NCBI RefSeq assembly: GCF_017495225.1
Contig: NZ_JAFEIG010000004.1
Location: 62,001-126,000 of the forward strand
Reading direction: 5' to 3'
Source: Daejeonella sp.
GTDB lineage: Bacteria; Bacteroidota; Bacteroidia; Sphingobacteriales; Sphingobacteriaceae
DNA: 64,000 nt
Below, piece by piece: positions 53,134 to 61,344 of the stretch (its first letter is position 1; each line of letters begins with the position of its first letter). The notes beneath the pieces were generated by a model, which was not told the DNA's origin, did no database searches, and saw nothing but the letters and a program-made list of their open reading frames with translations. The translations under genes were made by a program, and so were the position numbers.

Positions 53134-54117
53134 ATGACTAAAGTAAATATTAAAAATATTGGAGTTTTTACCTCCGGGGGTGATTCTCCGGGTATGAACG
53201 CCGCGATACGTGCGGTTGTTAGAACTGGATTATTCCATGATATCAAGGTAACCGGTATTTTGAGGGGTTATGATGGAATGATTAGTGGTGAGTTTCTACC
53301 TATGGAAAGGAAATCGGTTGCAAATATCATCCAACGCGGGGGAACGGTACTAAAAACAGCTCGCAGTGAAGAGTTTCGTAGCAAAGAAGGTAGAGTTAAA
53401 GCTTATGAGCAATTAAAGAAAAATGGTATTGATGCCCTCGTGGCCATCGGTGGTGATGGTACCTTTACAGGTGCCAATATTTTTCATGAAGAATTTAATA
53501 TTCCAATTCTTGGTCTGGCGGGTACTATCGATAATGATTTACAAGGTACCGATTATACTATTGGCTATGATACTGCTATCAATACAGTTATTGATGCGGT
53601 AGATAAGATTCGTGATACTGCTGAATCTCATGATCGTTTGTTTATTGTGGAGGTTATGGGTAGAGATTCGGGATTAATTGCATTAAGAAGCGGAATAGGT
53701 TCAGGTGCCGAAGCCATTCTAATTCCTGAAACAAAAACAGATATTAATGCTTTATTAAAGCGTTTAGAAATTAGTAGAAAAGACAAATCTTCAAAAATTA
53801 TTATTGTTGCTGAAGGTGACGATGCGGGTGGTGGATTTGAAATTGCTAAAATTGTAAAAGAGAAGTTCCCAAGTATTGATACCAGAGTTTCAATTTTGGG
53901 ACATATTCAACGAGGTGGTTCACCATCATGCATGGATCGAGTTTTGGCAAGCAGATTAGGAGTAGCAGCGGTTGAGTCACTTTTAGAAGGCAGAACGAGT
54001 GAAATGATTGGAATTGTGAATGGGAAAATACATTTTACACCATTTAGCAGTGCAATTAAGCATAATAAGGATGTAAATTCTGAATTATTGAAGATTGTAG
54101 ATATTTTATCGCTGTAA
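53134..54117 (+). CDS. pfkA: ATP-dependent 6-phosphofructokinase PfkA
   Basis: PfkA phosphorylates fructose 6-phosphate to fructose 1,6-bisphosphate, the committed step of glycolysis. I use the ATG at 53134, one base after the dsbD stop; a TTG at 53110 inside dsbD is in frame but unlikely. The 327-residue product has TSGGDSPGMNAAIR, IGGDGTFTGA (Gly rather than Asp after GGD, indicating ATP rather than pyrophosphate use), the catalytic TIDNDLQGTDYTIGYDTA and VEVMGRDSG. Confidence 0.95.
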   Translation: MTKVNIKNIGVFTSGGDSPGMNAAIRAVVRTGLFHDIKVTGILRGYDGMISGEFLPMERKSVANIIQRGGTVLKTARSEEFRSKEGRVKAYEQLKKNGIDALVAIGGDGTFTGANIFHEEFNIPILGLAGTIDNDLQGTDYTIGYDTAINTVIDAVDKIRDTAESHDRLFIVEVMGRDSGLIALRSGIGSGAEAILIPETKTDINALLKRLEISRKDKSSKIIIVAEGDDAGGGFEIAKIVKEKFPSIDTRVSILGHIQRGGSPSCMDRVLASRLGVAAVESLLEGRTSEMIGIVNGKIHFTPFSSAIKHNKDVNSELLKIVDILSL

Positions 54118-54185
54118 ATGGTAAAACTTGGTTCATGACAATTCAATTGTTATTGAATAAAATAGCCGCTCAAATTATAATGATT

Positions 54186-55397
54186 ATGAAGCCTATGAAT
54201 CGATTTAATATCCTAATTGTCTTAATCTTTTCATTATTAGTGAGCTGTGCTGATTCCAAGACCAATACGAGTAATGAGAAAAGCATTTCAGTAAAATTAT
54301 TGGAAATTGCTAGCGGACTACATTCACCTGTTTCGGCGGTATTTGCCCCAGATGGAAGCATGATACTTGCTGAGCAAACTGGGCAAATTAGGATCATTAA
54401 GGGCAATTCTTTGCTTGAAGAGCCCCTTTTAGATTTAGAAAATAAGCTTGTTAAGTTGAGTGGAGCCTACGATGAAAGGGGTTTATTGGGTATTGCCCTG
54501 CATCCCGACTTTGAGAAGAACAAGAAATTCTATGTTTACTATAGCGCACCTACTGATGTAAAAGGTAGTGATCATCAATCAATCATTTCAGAATTCAAAG
54601 TAAGCAACGATCCGCTTAGAGCTGATGTTTCATCCGAACGAATTTTATTGAAGGTTCAACAACCAGAAAGTAACCATAATGGTGGCGAATTAAAATTTGG
54701 TCCCGATGGTTATTTGTACATTGGTTTAGGTGATGGAGGTGGTGCTGGTGATAAACATGGGAAAATCGGCAATGGGCAGGATTTGAGCACTTTTCTGGGT
54801 AAAATTTTAAGAATTGATGTCAATGCAGGTTTACCTTATGCTATTCCACAGGACAATCCTTTTGTATCTGATAAATCGGTGAAAGCTGAAATTTGGGCTT
54901 ACGGACTCCGAAATCCGTGGAGGTTTTCATTCGACAAAAAGACTGGGCAACTTTTTGTAGCTGATGTTGGTCAGAACAAGTTTGAAGAAGTAAATATTGT
55001 GGAAAAGGGTGGCAATTATGGCTGGAAAATTATGGAAGCGAGCCATTGTTTTGATCCTGAAAATAATTGTAAAACCGAAGGGTTAAAGCTCCCAATTTAT
55101 GAATACGAACACGATAAGGGTATCAGTGTAACAGGAGGATATGTTTATAATGGGAAGTCGATTCCAGCACTTTCAGGAAAATATGTATTTGCCGACTGGA
55201 CCGGACCCATGTTTTTTTTAGAGCAAAACGGAAAGTCCTGGCAGAAAGGTACGATTGAGTTATTAGATAAACCTTCTGGTGATTTAAAAATATTGGGTTT
55301 TGCCGAAGATGATGCTTCGGAAATATATGTACTAAGCAATCAAGAGGTTGGTCCCAAAGGCACCAATGGAGCCGTTTACAAATTAGTAAAGCCATAA
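54186..55397 (+). CDS. PQQ-type soluble glucose dehydrogenase family lipoprotein
   Basis: A six-bladed beta-propeller of the soluble PQQ-glucose/sorbosone dehydrogenase family, about 400 residues. The ATG at 54186 (or 54195) gives a lipoprotein signal ending LLVSC; a longer frame opens at 54135. Motifs are [66 protein letters not shown] and [12 protein letters not shown]. Family members oxidise aldose sugars using PQQ, but no PQQ biosynthesis genes are here, so the cofactor would come from outside or the activity may differ. The stop overlaps the next gene by one base. Confidence 0.85.
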   Translation: MKPMNRFNILIVLIFSLLVSCADSKTNTSNEKSISVKLLEIASGLHSPVSAVFAPDGSMILAEQTGQIRIIKGNSLLEEPLLDLENKLVKLSGAYDERGLLGIALHPDFEKNKKFYVYYSAPTDVKGSDHQSIISEFKVSNDPLRADVSSERILLKVQQPESNHNGGELKFGPDGYLYIGLGDGGGAGDKHGKIGNGQDLSTFLGKILRIDVNAGLPYAIPQDNPFVSDKSVKAEIWAYGLRNPWRFSFDKKTGQLFVADVGQNKFEEVNIVEKGGNYGWKIMEASHCFDPENNCKTEGLKLPIYEYEHDKGISVTGGYVYNGKSIPALSGKYVFADWTGPMFFLEQNGKSWQKGTIELLDKPSGDLKILGFAEDDASEIYVLSNQEVGPKGTNGAVYKLVKP

Positions 55398-55963
55398 TGG
55401 AAAGAATTAAACAACATTTTACAGAAGCTAGAGAGGTTTTAGAAATATTTATTTCTAATCCTGTTAATTTCGAAAACATTGAAACGGCTGGAAAAATACT
55501 TGTTCATGCTATAAAATCGGGCAGAAAAATTATCTCTTGTGGTAATGGTGGCTCTATGAGCGATGCCATGCATTTTGCCGAAGAGCTTTCTGGAAGATAT
55601 AGAAATGATCGACCAGCACTCCCTGCAATTTCTATTTCTGATCCTACACATCTTAGCTGTGTGGGAAATGATTATGGCTATGCTTTCGTTTTTTCAAGAA
55701 TGGTGGAGGCCATTGGATCAGAAGGTGATGTGCTTTTCGCGATTAGCACCAGTGGCAATTCTGAAAATGTGTTGAATGCTATTGATACGGCTAGAGCTAA
55801 GGGCATGAAAATTATTGGACTTACGGGTAAAGACGGTGGTAAAATGTCGGGTCTTTGTGATGTGGAAATCCGTGCCCCTAAATCAAATTATGCTGATAGA
55901 GCGCAGGAAATCCATATAAAAATTATTCATTCGCTGATTGATTATATAGAGTCAAAACTTTAA
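55397..55963 (+). CDS. gmhA: D-sedoheptulose-7-phosphate isomerase GmhA-like (SIS domain)
   Basis: A SIS-domain isomerase of 188 residues that makes D-glycero-manno-heptose 7-phosphate, the first step to lipopolysaccharide core heptose. It has [23 protein letters not shown] (from about residue 39), [22 protein letters not shown] and the C-terminal [13 protein letters not shown], which supply phosphate- and zinc-binding residues. The other heptose genes are not in view, so some uncertainty about the substrate remains. It overlaps the PQQ-type gene by one base (TAATG). Confidence 0.88.
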   Translation: MERIKQHFTEAREVLEIFISNPVNFENIETAGKILVHAIKSGRKIISCGNGGSMSDAMHFAEELSGRYRNDRPALPAISISDPTHLSCVGNDYGYAFVFSRMVEAIGSEGDVLFAISTSGNSENVLNAIDTARAKGMKIIGLTGKDGGKMSGLCDVEIRAPKSNYADRAQEIHIKIIHSLIDYIESKL

Positions 55964-55964
55964 G

Positions 55965-56498
55965 CTATAACAATTTCTGTTCCACCTCTTTCCAATTGTT
56001 TACCCGTTCATAATCAGTGATTAAAAGGTTATGTGGGGATGAGAAAAGTAATTTTCTACCGTTAAATTCGGCGAAATTTTTAATGCGATCGTCAATTAAA
56101 ATATCCACATTCACTATTTTATGTCCGCAAAAGATAATATTCTGCCATCCAATAAATGGAAAATGGTCTGCTAACCATTCATATTTATCTTGAAGAGAAT
56201 TAGGGAATTCCATGGCTGCAGAAACAATGAAGATATCATACTTTTCTTGAAGTTTTTGTAAAACCTCAATGCTGTTGGGCATGACAGCGAGATCTCTAAA
56301 AAAGCCCTTTTCATTGATATAATCCCATAATTTCATTTTAATATTTTCGGGAACATGGTGGTAGACTTCATTTCCCGGATGAATTTGAAGGTCGAGGGGA
56401 ATACCATAATCACGGTTATAAAGACTAATAAATTTGGATATTGGATCGGCAATAACTTCGTCCATATCCACTGCAATTCGGAGTTTTCTTTCAGACAT
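55965..56498 (-). CDS. 5'(3')-deoxyribonucleotidase-like HAD phosphatase (NT5C family)
   Basis: A 177-residue HAD-superfamily protein of the 5'(3')-deoxyribonucleotidase group. The nucleophile motif is VDMDEVIAD (D11, D13), followed by VSAAMEFPNSLQDKYEW (motif II region) and the motif III/IV acidic stretch VDILIDDR. The substrate is probably a deoxynucleoside monophosphate. An exact -7 promoter element ends only 4 nt before its start codon, suggesting a leaderless mRNA. Confidence 0.85.
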   Translation of the reverse strand: MSERKLRIAVDMDEVIADPISKFISLYNRDYGIPLDLQIHPGNEVYHHVPENIKMKLWDYINEKGFFRDLAVMPNSIEVLQKLQEKYDIFIVSAAMEFPNSLQDKYEWLADHFPFIGWQNIIFCGHKIVNVDILIDDRIKNFAEFNGRKLLFSSPHNLLITDYERVNNWKEVEQKLL

Positions 56499-56502
56499 GT
56501 CT

Positions 56503-56510
56503 CAAAAATA
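56503..56510 (-). promoter_or_regulatory. -7 promoter element for the nucleotidase gene
   Basis: On the minus strand TATTTTTG matches TAnnTTTG exactly and ends 4 nt before the start codon at 56498, implying that transcription starts at or next to the ATG. No clear -33 element was found. Confidence 0.42.
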
Positions 56511-56543
56511 GCGAAATCCATTTTTTAAATGTTATTTTTTTAA

Positions 56544-56551
56544 TATCTTTG
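56544..56551 (+). promoter_or_regulatory. -7 promoter element for rpsP
   Basis: TATCTTTG is an exact match to TAnnTTTG, followed by CA where the transcript should begin, 52 nt before the rpsP ATG. The leader contains CCCCG (56556-56560) and a complementary CGGG about 13 nt later, which could form a small stem. Confidence 0.6.
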
Positions 56552-56603
56552 CATCCCCGCAGAATAGACTCCGGGAATATGTTGAATACATAAAACTTGA
56601 AAA

Positions 56604-57242
56604 ATGGCAACTAAAATCAGATTGCAAAGATTCGGTAAGAAGGGAAAACCTTTTTATCACGTAGTGGTAGCAGACGCTCGTGCTCCAAGAGATGGTAAAT
56701 TCATCGAAAGATTAGGTTCTTACAATCCAAACACAAATCCGGCTACAATTGAAATTAATTTCGAAAAAGCATTGGATTGGGTAAACAAAGGAGCTCAGCC
56801 AACAGATACTTGTCGTGCGATACTTTCATACAAAGGTATTTTATACAAGAAGCATCTTGAAGGTGGTGTTAAAAAAGGTGCCCTTACTCCAGAACAAGCT
56901 GAAGCTAAATTTGCTCAGTGGTTAGAAGGAAAAACAGGCAAGATTGAAGGAAAGAAAGAAAACCTTAAAAATTCAAAAGAAGAAGCTAAGAAAGCAACTT
57001 TGCTAGCTGAAGCTAAGAAGAAGGAAGAAATTGCAGCAGCAATTGTTGCAAAAAACACTCCTGCTCCAGAAGTGGAAGAAACTGTAGCTGAAGAAGCTCC
57101 AGAGGCTGAAGTTTCTGCTGAAGTTGAAGCATCTGCAGAGGAAGTTGACGCACCAGTAGCTGAAGAAGCTGCTCCTGCTGAAGAAGCTGTTCCAGAAGCT
57201 GAAGCAACTGAAGAAGCTCCATCTGACGAAAAGGCAGAGTAA
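56604..57242 (+). CDS. rpsP: 30S ribosomal protein bS16 with long acidic C-terminal tail
   Basis: The first 80-85 residues are a standard bS16 ([51 protein letters not shown]). The protein then continues to 212 residues: a Lys-rich helix (about 100-145) and a tail from about 150 made of Glu, Ala, Pro and Val ([21 protein letters not shown]). Long bS16 proteins occur in Bacteroidota, but this tail is low-complexity and disordered by composition. First gene of the rpsP-rimM-trmD-rplS group. Confidence 0.95.
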   Translation: MATKIRLQRFGKKGKPFYHVVVADARAPRDGKFIERLGSYNPNTNPATIEINFEKALDWVNKGAQPTDTCRAILSYKGILYKKHLEGGVKKGALTPEQAEAKFAQWLEGKTGKIEGKKENLKNSKEEAKKATLLAEAKKKEEIAAAIVAKNTPAPEVEETVAEEAPEAEVSAEVEASAEEVDAPVAEEAAPAEEAVPEAEATEEAPSDEKAE

Positions 57243-57262
57243 TTCAAAAGAATTATATTAAT

Positions 57263-57331
57263 AACGTCATTGCCGATGTACCCTAAAGTTTTCTAATAGA
57301 AAGCAATTAAAGGCACATTAGCAATGACGTT
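57263..57331 (+). other. long stem-loop between rpsP and rimM
   Basis: AACGTCATTGC (57263-57273) pairs perfectly with GCAATGACGTT (57321-57331), enclosing 47 nt with a partial inner match (CGATGTACC against GGCACAT). No T-run follows, so it is not a classical terminator; it may lower rimM expression relative to rpsP, or be a REP-like repeat (GTCATTGC also occurs near 29370). Confidence 0.65.
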
Positions 57332-57345
57332 CTTGTTTTAAAAAA

Positions 57346-57873
57346 ATGAAGATTGAGGACTGTTTTTATATAGGCTACATCACCAAAACCAAGGGTTTAA
57401 AGGGTGAGGTTCAGGTTTATTTTGAATATGATGAACCCGCAGATCTTCCTCTTGATTCCGTTTTTGCAGAGATTAATGGCAAATTAGTCCCATTTTTTAT
57501 TTCATCCTATAAACTTCAGAATAACCAGACTGGAAATTTTTATTTTGATGATATTGATACGATTGAGAAGGCGGAAACACTCATTCGTAAAAAGCTTTAT
57601 CTTCCCAATAAATTGAAGCCTGTTAGAGATGAAGATGAATTCTTAATTACTGACCTTAAGGGTTTTATTGTTCACGATCAAACAGTTGGTGAGCTTGGTG
57701 AAATTATTGAAATTCATGAGTACCCACAGCAATTTGTGGCTGTTGTTCCCTATAAATTTAAGGAAATCATGTTTCCATTAAATGATGATCTCATTGTTGA
57801 AATTGATGAGGAAAATGGAACTCTTAAAGTTAACCTTCCAGAGGGCTTAATTGATCTTTATTTAGAGTCTTAA
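57346..57873 (+). CDS. rimM: ribosome maturation factor RimM
   Basis: RimM assists 30S head assembly together with bS19. The 175-residue product has the N-terminal RimM domain (YIGYITKTKGLKGEVQVYF) and a C-terminal PRC-barrel (ITDLKGFIVHD, VGELGEIIEIHEYPQQ, MFPLNDDLIVEID and DLYLES end). It follows rpsP in the expected order but is separated from trmD by 2.2 kb of other genes. Confidence 0.94.
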   Translation: MKIEDCFYIGYITKTKGLKGEVQVYFEYDEPADLPLDSVFAEINGKLVPFFISSYKLQNNQTGNFYFDDIDTIEKAETLIRKKLYLPNKLKPVRDEDEFLITDLKGFIVHDQTVGELGEIIEIHEYPQQFVAVVPYKFKEIMFPLNDDLIVEIDEENGTLKVNLPEGLIDLYLES

Positions 57874-57906
57874 TTTTTAATTAATTTTCTATTTTTATAG
57901 AGAATT

Positions 57907-59100
57907 ATGAATCCGAATATTACTTCCCTTCACGAAATCGCCAATAAACCGAACAGAAAAATTATTGGATTAATGTCTGGGACCTCCTTTGATGGCTTAG
58001 ATATTGCTCTTTGTGAATTCAGGGATAGCGGATTAGAGACTCAGGTTAAGGTTTTAAACTTTTCAAGTGAGACTTACCCATCCGACTTTAAAGAAGATCT
58101 TAAATCGATTTTCGCTAAGCAAAATGTTGATTTTGAGAAGCTTACCATTTTAAATGCTTTTATAGGAAAATATTATGCAGAGCTTATTCTCAAGAACTTA
58201 AGTGATTGGGGAATTGCTGTAAATGAAATTGATCTGATTGCTAGTCACGGTCAAACCGTTTTTCATGCGCCTAAACATCAGCGTGCAGCAGATTCCTATC
58301 CCAATGCAACGCTTCAAATAGGCGATGGTGATCATATTGCCGTGGCTACAGGGATAATTACTATTAGTGATTTTAGGCAAAAGCATGTGGCTGTAGGTTG
58401 TGAAGGTGCCCCACTTTCGGTTTATGGTGATTATTTACTTTTTTCGAGTGCCGAAGAAAATCGAATTATGCTTAATATAGGAGGAATTTCCAATTTCACC
58501 TTTCTTCCTGCTAAGCATTCAACTGATTTTTTCTCCTCGGATGTTGGTCCCGGGAATACCCTCATGGATCAGTTTGTACAGCAGCATTATCCCGGTAAAT
58601 ATTTTGATGAAGATGCTAGAATTGCCTCTTCCGGAACTGTAAATCCTGAACTGCTAGATTCTCTATTTTCTCATGATTTCTTCAAATCGGATTATCCCAA
58701 GACTACTGGTCCGGAGCTTTTTAGTCTAGCTTATTTAAGCAATGCAATTAGCAAAACCGGCTTGGAAAAGCTTTCAAATGAAGATATTCTGGCCACTTTA
58801 GCCGCTTTTACAGCTAAGAGTATAGTAGATGCGGTTAGATCAAGTGTAGGATCAAAAGGAGCTTATGAAATTTATATCAGTGGCGGTGGGATGCACAATC
58901 CTTTACTGTTACACCTGATTGAAGAGCAATTGGGTAAAAAACTTAAATTTAGTTCTGATTTGGGTATTGCTCCCGATGCTAAGGAGGCGGTTCTCTTTGC
59001 TTTATTAGGAAATGAAGCTGTTGCAGGTGGCCATACAAATTTTGGCGCCCATCCTGGCGTTCCCTCTATTTCGATGGGGAAGATTAGTTTTCCTCGCTAA
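57907..59100 (+). CDS. anmK: anhydro-N-acetylmuramic acid kinase AnmK
   Basis: AnmK converts anhydro-N-acetylmuramic acid from cell-wall turnover into MurNAc 6-phosphate. The 397-residue product shows GLMSGTSFDGLDIAL, ASHGQTVFHAP, LQIGDGDHIA, NIGGISNFTFLP, DVGPGNTLMDQF and ISGGGMHNPLL, the ATP- and sugar-binding motifs of the family. It lies 33 nt after rimM, inserted into the rpsP-trmD group. With the D-Ala-D-Ala dipeptidase and PBP4 it points to active peptidoglycan recycling. Confidence 0.95.
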   Translation: MNPNITSLHEIANKPNRKIIGLMSGTSFDGLDIALCEFRDSGLETQVKVLNFSSETYPSDFKEDLKSIFAKQNVDFEKLTILNAFIGKYYAELILKNLSDWGIAVNEIDLIASHGQTVFHAPKHQRAADSYPNATLQIGDGDHIAVATGIITISDFRQKHVAVGCEGAPLSVYGDYLLFSSAEENRIMLNIGGISNFTFLPAKHSTDFFSSDVGPGNTLMDQFVQQHYPGKYFDEDARIASSGTVNPELLDSLFSHDFFKSDYPKTTGPELFSLAYLSNAISKTGLEKLSNEDILATLAAFTAKSIVDAVRSSVGSKGAYEIYISGGGMHNPLLLHLIEEQLGKKLKFSSDLGIAPDAKEAVLFALLGNEAVAGGHTNFGAHPGVPSISMGKISFPR

Positions 59101-59180
59101 TAAGGCGGCTAAAGGAACATTAATAAATTGAAGCAACTGCTCTAATCAAGCAAAATCCTTTTTACGGCGGTCTTTATTGT

Positions 59181-59219
59181 GAAAGCAATGTGTATTAAAC
59201 ACATAAAGAACATTGTTTC
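59181..59219. other. nested inverted repeat between anmK and the membrane-protein/HTH pair
   Basis: Outer arms GAAAGCAATG (59181-59190) and CATTGTTTC (59211-59219, one unpaired base) enclose TGTGT...ACACA arms. No T-run follows, so it is not a clear terminator. Confidence 0.4.
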
Positions 59220-59269
59220 ATTTGCCCTTCCTAAATAATTTTCAACATTTTGAGAGTAAAAATTTAAAA

Positions 59270-59313
59270 AATGTAAAATTTATTTGGATTTTGTGTCAAA
59301 TAAACTTTACATT
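59270..59313. promoter_or_regulatory. candidate operator upstream of the membrane-protein/HTH pair
   Basis: AATGTAAA (59270-59277) and TTTACATT (59306-59313) form an 8-bp inverted repeat spanning the likely promoter of the following gene (start 59332). The repressor encoded by the second gene could bind here. Confidence 0.35.
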
Positions 59314-59331
59314 TAGTAAAATAAAATTGAT

Positions 59332-59778
59332 ATGAAAAATTCATTATTAATTCCGGGCAAATACAAGGTAATTGGCTGGATAATTTTTATTCTATCTGCA
59401 TGCTTAGGCATAGCGACTTTATATTGGGAATATAAGATTCCAGGATTTGCTTTGCCGTTTAAGGTTCCAGGATTATTTGCCGATTATAACCTTACCAATG
59501 AATTGGCTTTAGCTGGAGTGGTTATTGGTTTGATGATGATTTCATTTGCCAAAGAGAAAATGGAGGATGAATACCTTACTTTGATACGATTAAAATGCTG
59601 GCAATGGTCTGTTTTGATCAGTTTCGGGGTATTGTTTATTCTTAATTTTGTGTTTTATGGCACTACGTTTTATAGTTTTTTAGTCTATAATATGTTTACT
59701 GTACCATTAATTTTCATTGTAAAATTCAATTTTAGCTTGCATTTACTGAGGAGAGAGAGGACAGAAGATGAAAAATAA
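59332..59778 (+). CDS. small four-helix membrane protein paired with an HTH regulator
   Basis: A 148-residue membrane protein of unknown family with four hydrophobic segments (about 14-33, 58-75, 86-106 and 111-131) and short loops. It overlaps the following XRE-type regulator gene by 11 nt, so the two form a regulator/membrane pair of the kind widespread in bacteria, in which the HTH protein resembles YgzD-type regulators. Function is unknown. Confidence 0.72.
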   Translation: MKNSLLIPGKYKVIGWIIFILSACLGIATLYWEYKIPGFALPFKVPGLFADYNLTNELALAGVVIGLMMISFAKEKMEDEYLTLIRLKCWQWSVLISFGVLFILNFVFYGTTFYSFLVYNMFTVPLIFIVKFNFSLHLLRRERTEDEK

Positions 59779-59968
59779 TTTGCGCATTCAAAGAGCCATT
59801 CTGGATATCACACAGGCAGAGCTTGCTGAAAAAATACAAGTTTCGCGTCAAACTATAAATACAATTGAGTCTGGAAAATATGTTCCATCAACTGTTTTAG
59901 CATTAAAAATGGCTAAGGTGTTTGCCGTGTCAGTTGATGAGATTTTTTCTCTTGAAGAAGGGGACTAA
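59768..59968 (+). CDS. XRE-family HTH transcriptional regulator
   Basis: A 66-residue protein that is essentially one Cro/CI-type helix-turn-helix: LRIQRAILDITQAELAEKI, VSRQTINTIESGKYVPS, and the VFAVSVDEIFSLEE C-terminal end. It is probably a repressor of its own small operon. Overlaps the membrane protein gene by 11 nt. Confidence 0.88.
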   Translation: MKNNLRIQRAILDITQAELAEKIQVSRQTINTIESGKYVPSTVLALKMAKVFAVSVDEIFSLEEGD

Positions 59969-60038
59969 GAATAATCTAGATTAGCTTGATGCTATTCAAT
60001 GTATTTAATCTCCGTTCTCAATTTCCAATTCTCCTGCC

Positions 60039-60046
60039 TATCTTTG
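60039..60046 (+). promoter_or_regulatory. -7 promoter element for trmD (leaderless)
   Basis: TATCTTTG matches TAnnTTTG exactly and ends only 4 nt before the trmD ATG, so the transcript would begin at or next to the start codon. The -33 region lacks a clear TTG. Confidence 0.55.
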
Positions 60047-60050
60047 TAGA

Positions 60051-60725
60051 ATGCGTTTCGATATCATCACCGTCTTACCCGATTTATTGGAGAGTCCTTT
60101 TGCACACTCTATTTTGCAACGTGCTCAAAAAAAGGGACTTGCAGCGATTTTTGTCCATAATCTAAGAGATTATTCCACCAATAAGCAGAAATCGGTAGAT
60201 GATTATCAGTATGGCGGAGGAAGTGGAATGGTGATGGGAATTGAGCCCTTTGCCAATTGTATTGAAAAATTAATGGCTGAGCGCGATTATGATGAAGTTA
60301 TTTTTATGACTCCTGATGGAAAGACTTTGAATCAAAGTATGGCCAATGAGTTATCGAGTAAAGAAAATATCATGATATTGGCTGGGCATTATAAAGGTAT
60401 TGATCAGCGTATCCGAGATATTTTCGTTAGTAGGGAAATTTCAATTGGGGACTATGTTCTTTCGGGTGGTGAATTACCCGCAGCGGTTTTGGTTGATAGT
60501 ATTGTTCGATTATTACCTGGTGTTTTGAATGATGAAACTTCGGCATTATCAGATTCATTTCAAGGAGAATTACTTGATGCACCAGTATATACCCGTCCGG
60601 CGGACTGGCGAGGGCATAAGGTACCCGATATCTTGCTTAGTGGCCATGAGGCAGCTATCAATGAATGGAGGCATGAACAAGCCTTAGAAAGAACAAAGCA
60701 AAGACGCCCAGATCTTTTGGAATAA
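60051..60725 (+). CDS. trmD: tRNA (guanosine(37)-N1)-methyltransferase TrmD
   Basis: TrmD makes m1G37 in tRNAs, preventing frameshifting. The 224-residue product has the SPOUT trefoil-knot motifs [69 protein letters not shown] and the [21 protein letters not shown] segment (from about residue 182). An exact promoter element ends 4 nt before its ATG, suggesting a leaderless message independent of the upstream genes. Confidence 0.96.
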   Translation: MRFDIITVLPDLLESPFAHSILQRAQKKGLAAIFVHNLRDYSTNKQKSVDDYQYGGGSGMVMGIEPFANCIEKLMAERDYDEVIFMTPDGKTLNQSMANELSSKENIMILAGHYKGIDQRIRDIFVSREISIGDYVLSGGELPAAVLVDSIVRLLPGVLNDETSALSDSFQGELLDAPVYTRPADWRGHKVPDILLSGHEAAINEWRHEQALERTKQRRPDLLE

Positions 60726-60777
60726 TTATAAAAAAACAGTTTTAAATAAATTAAAAAAGCGAAAATGTGGAAAAACC

Positions 60778-60808
60778 TTGTTTGTGTAAAAAATTTTTCC
60801 TAATATTG
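60778..60808 (+). promoter_or_regulatory. promoter of rplS
   Basis: TTG at 60778-60780 and TAATATTG at 60801-60808 (7/8 to TAnnTTTG) are separated by 20 nt, the spacing expected of a Bacteroidota housekeeping promoter. The transcript would carry a leader of about 40 nt with the stem-loop at 60814-60836. Confidence 0.6.
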
Positions 60809-60813
60809 CAGTC

Positions 60814-60836
60814 CGATTTTTACGGGCTAAAAATCG
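60814..60836 (+). promoter_or_regulatory. stem-loop in the rplS leader
   Basis: CGATTTTTA (60814-60822) and TAAAAATCG (60828-60836) form a perfect 9-bp stem with the 5-nt loop CGGGC, 18 nt before the rplS ATG and just after the predicted transcription start. It could be an autoregulatory bL19-binding site or a stability element. Confidence 0.6.
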
Positions 60837-60854
60837 ATTTAAGAGCTTAAAATC

Positions 60855-61202
60855 ATGGATTTAGTAAAATTTGTTGAAGAGCAGGCAGTAGTAAAAAAGC
60901 AAGTTCCTGCATTCAAAGCCGGTGATACGGTTAGTGTTCACTATAAAATTCGCGAAGGAAATAAAGAACGTATCCAAATTTATCAGGGTGTTGTTATTCA
61001 GCGTAATAGTGTAGGTGTAAATGAGACTTTTACAGTACGTAAAATGTCGAATGGAGTTGGTGTAGAGCGTATATTTCCAGTAAATTCACCGAATATCGAA
61101 AAGATCGAAGTAAATAGCTATGGTAAAGTTCGTAGAGCGAAACTATTCTATCTACGTGCATTAACTGGTAAGGCTGCTCGTATTAAATCAAAAAGAGTAT
61201 AA
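60855..61202 (+). CDS. rplS: 50S ribosomal protein bL19
   Basis: bL19 sits at the subunit interface of the 50S ribosome. The 115-residue product has the family motifs [25 protein letters not shown] (from about residue 18), [32 protein letters not shown] and [11 protein letters not shown]. Last gene of the rpsP group, with its own promoter-like region and a strong terminator after it. Confidence 0.97.
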   Translation: MDLVKFVEEQAVVKKQVPAFKAGDTVSVHYKIREGNKERIQIYQGVVIQRNSVGVNETFTVRKMSNGVGVERIFPVNSPNIEKIEVNSYGKVRRAKLFYLRALTGKAARIKSKRV

Positions 61203-61222
61203 TTAAACTATAAAATTTTCCG

Positions 61223-61251
61223 CCTCCTAGATTTTTCTAGGAGGTTTTTTT
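61223..61251 (+). terminator. intrinsic terminator after rplS
   Basis: CCTCCTAG (61223-61230) pairs with CTAGGAGG (61237-61244), followed by a run of seven T. Confidence 0.93.
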
Positions 61252-61344
61252 GTTTAAAAGCATTCGTAAGTTCTTTTTCATAGGATTAATCCTATATAAA
61301 TTGGTTATTTTAAGGTCTAATTTGAGTTAATATTCTTTTAAAAG

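Noticed and set aside
55123-55479. 118-codon frame antisense across the end of the PQQ-type gene
   Set aside because: Overlaps two well-supported genes, no domain.
56915-57247. Ser/Ala-rich 110-codon frame antisense to rpsP
   Set aside because: Shadow of the Glu/Ala-rich bS16 tail.
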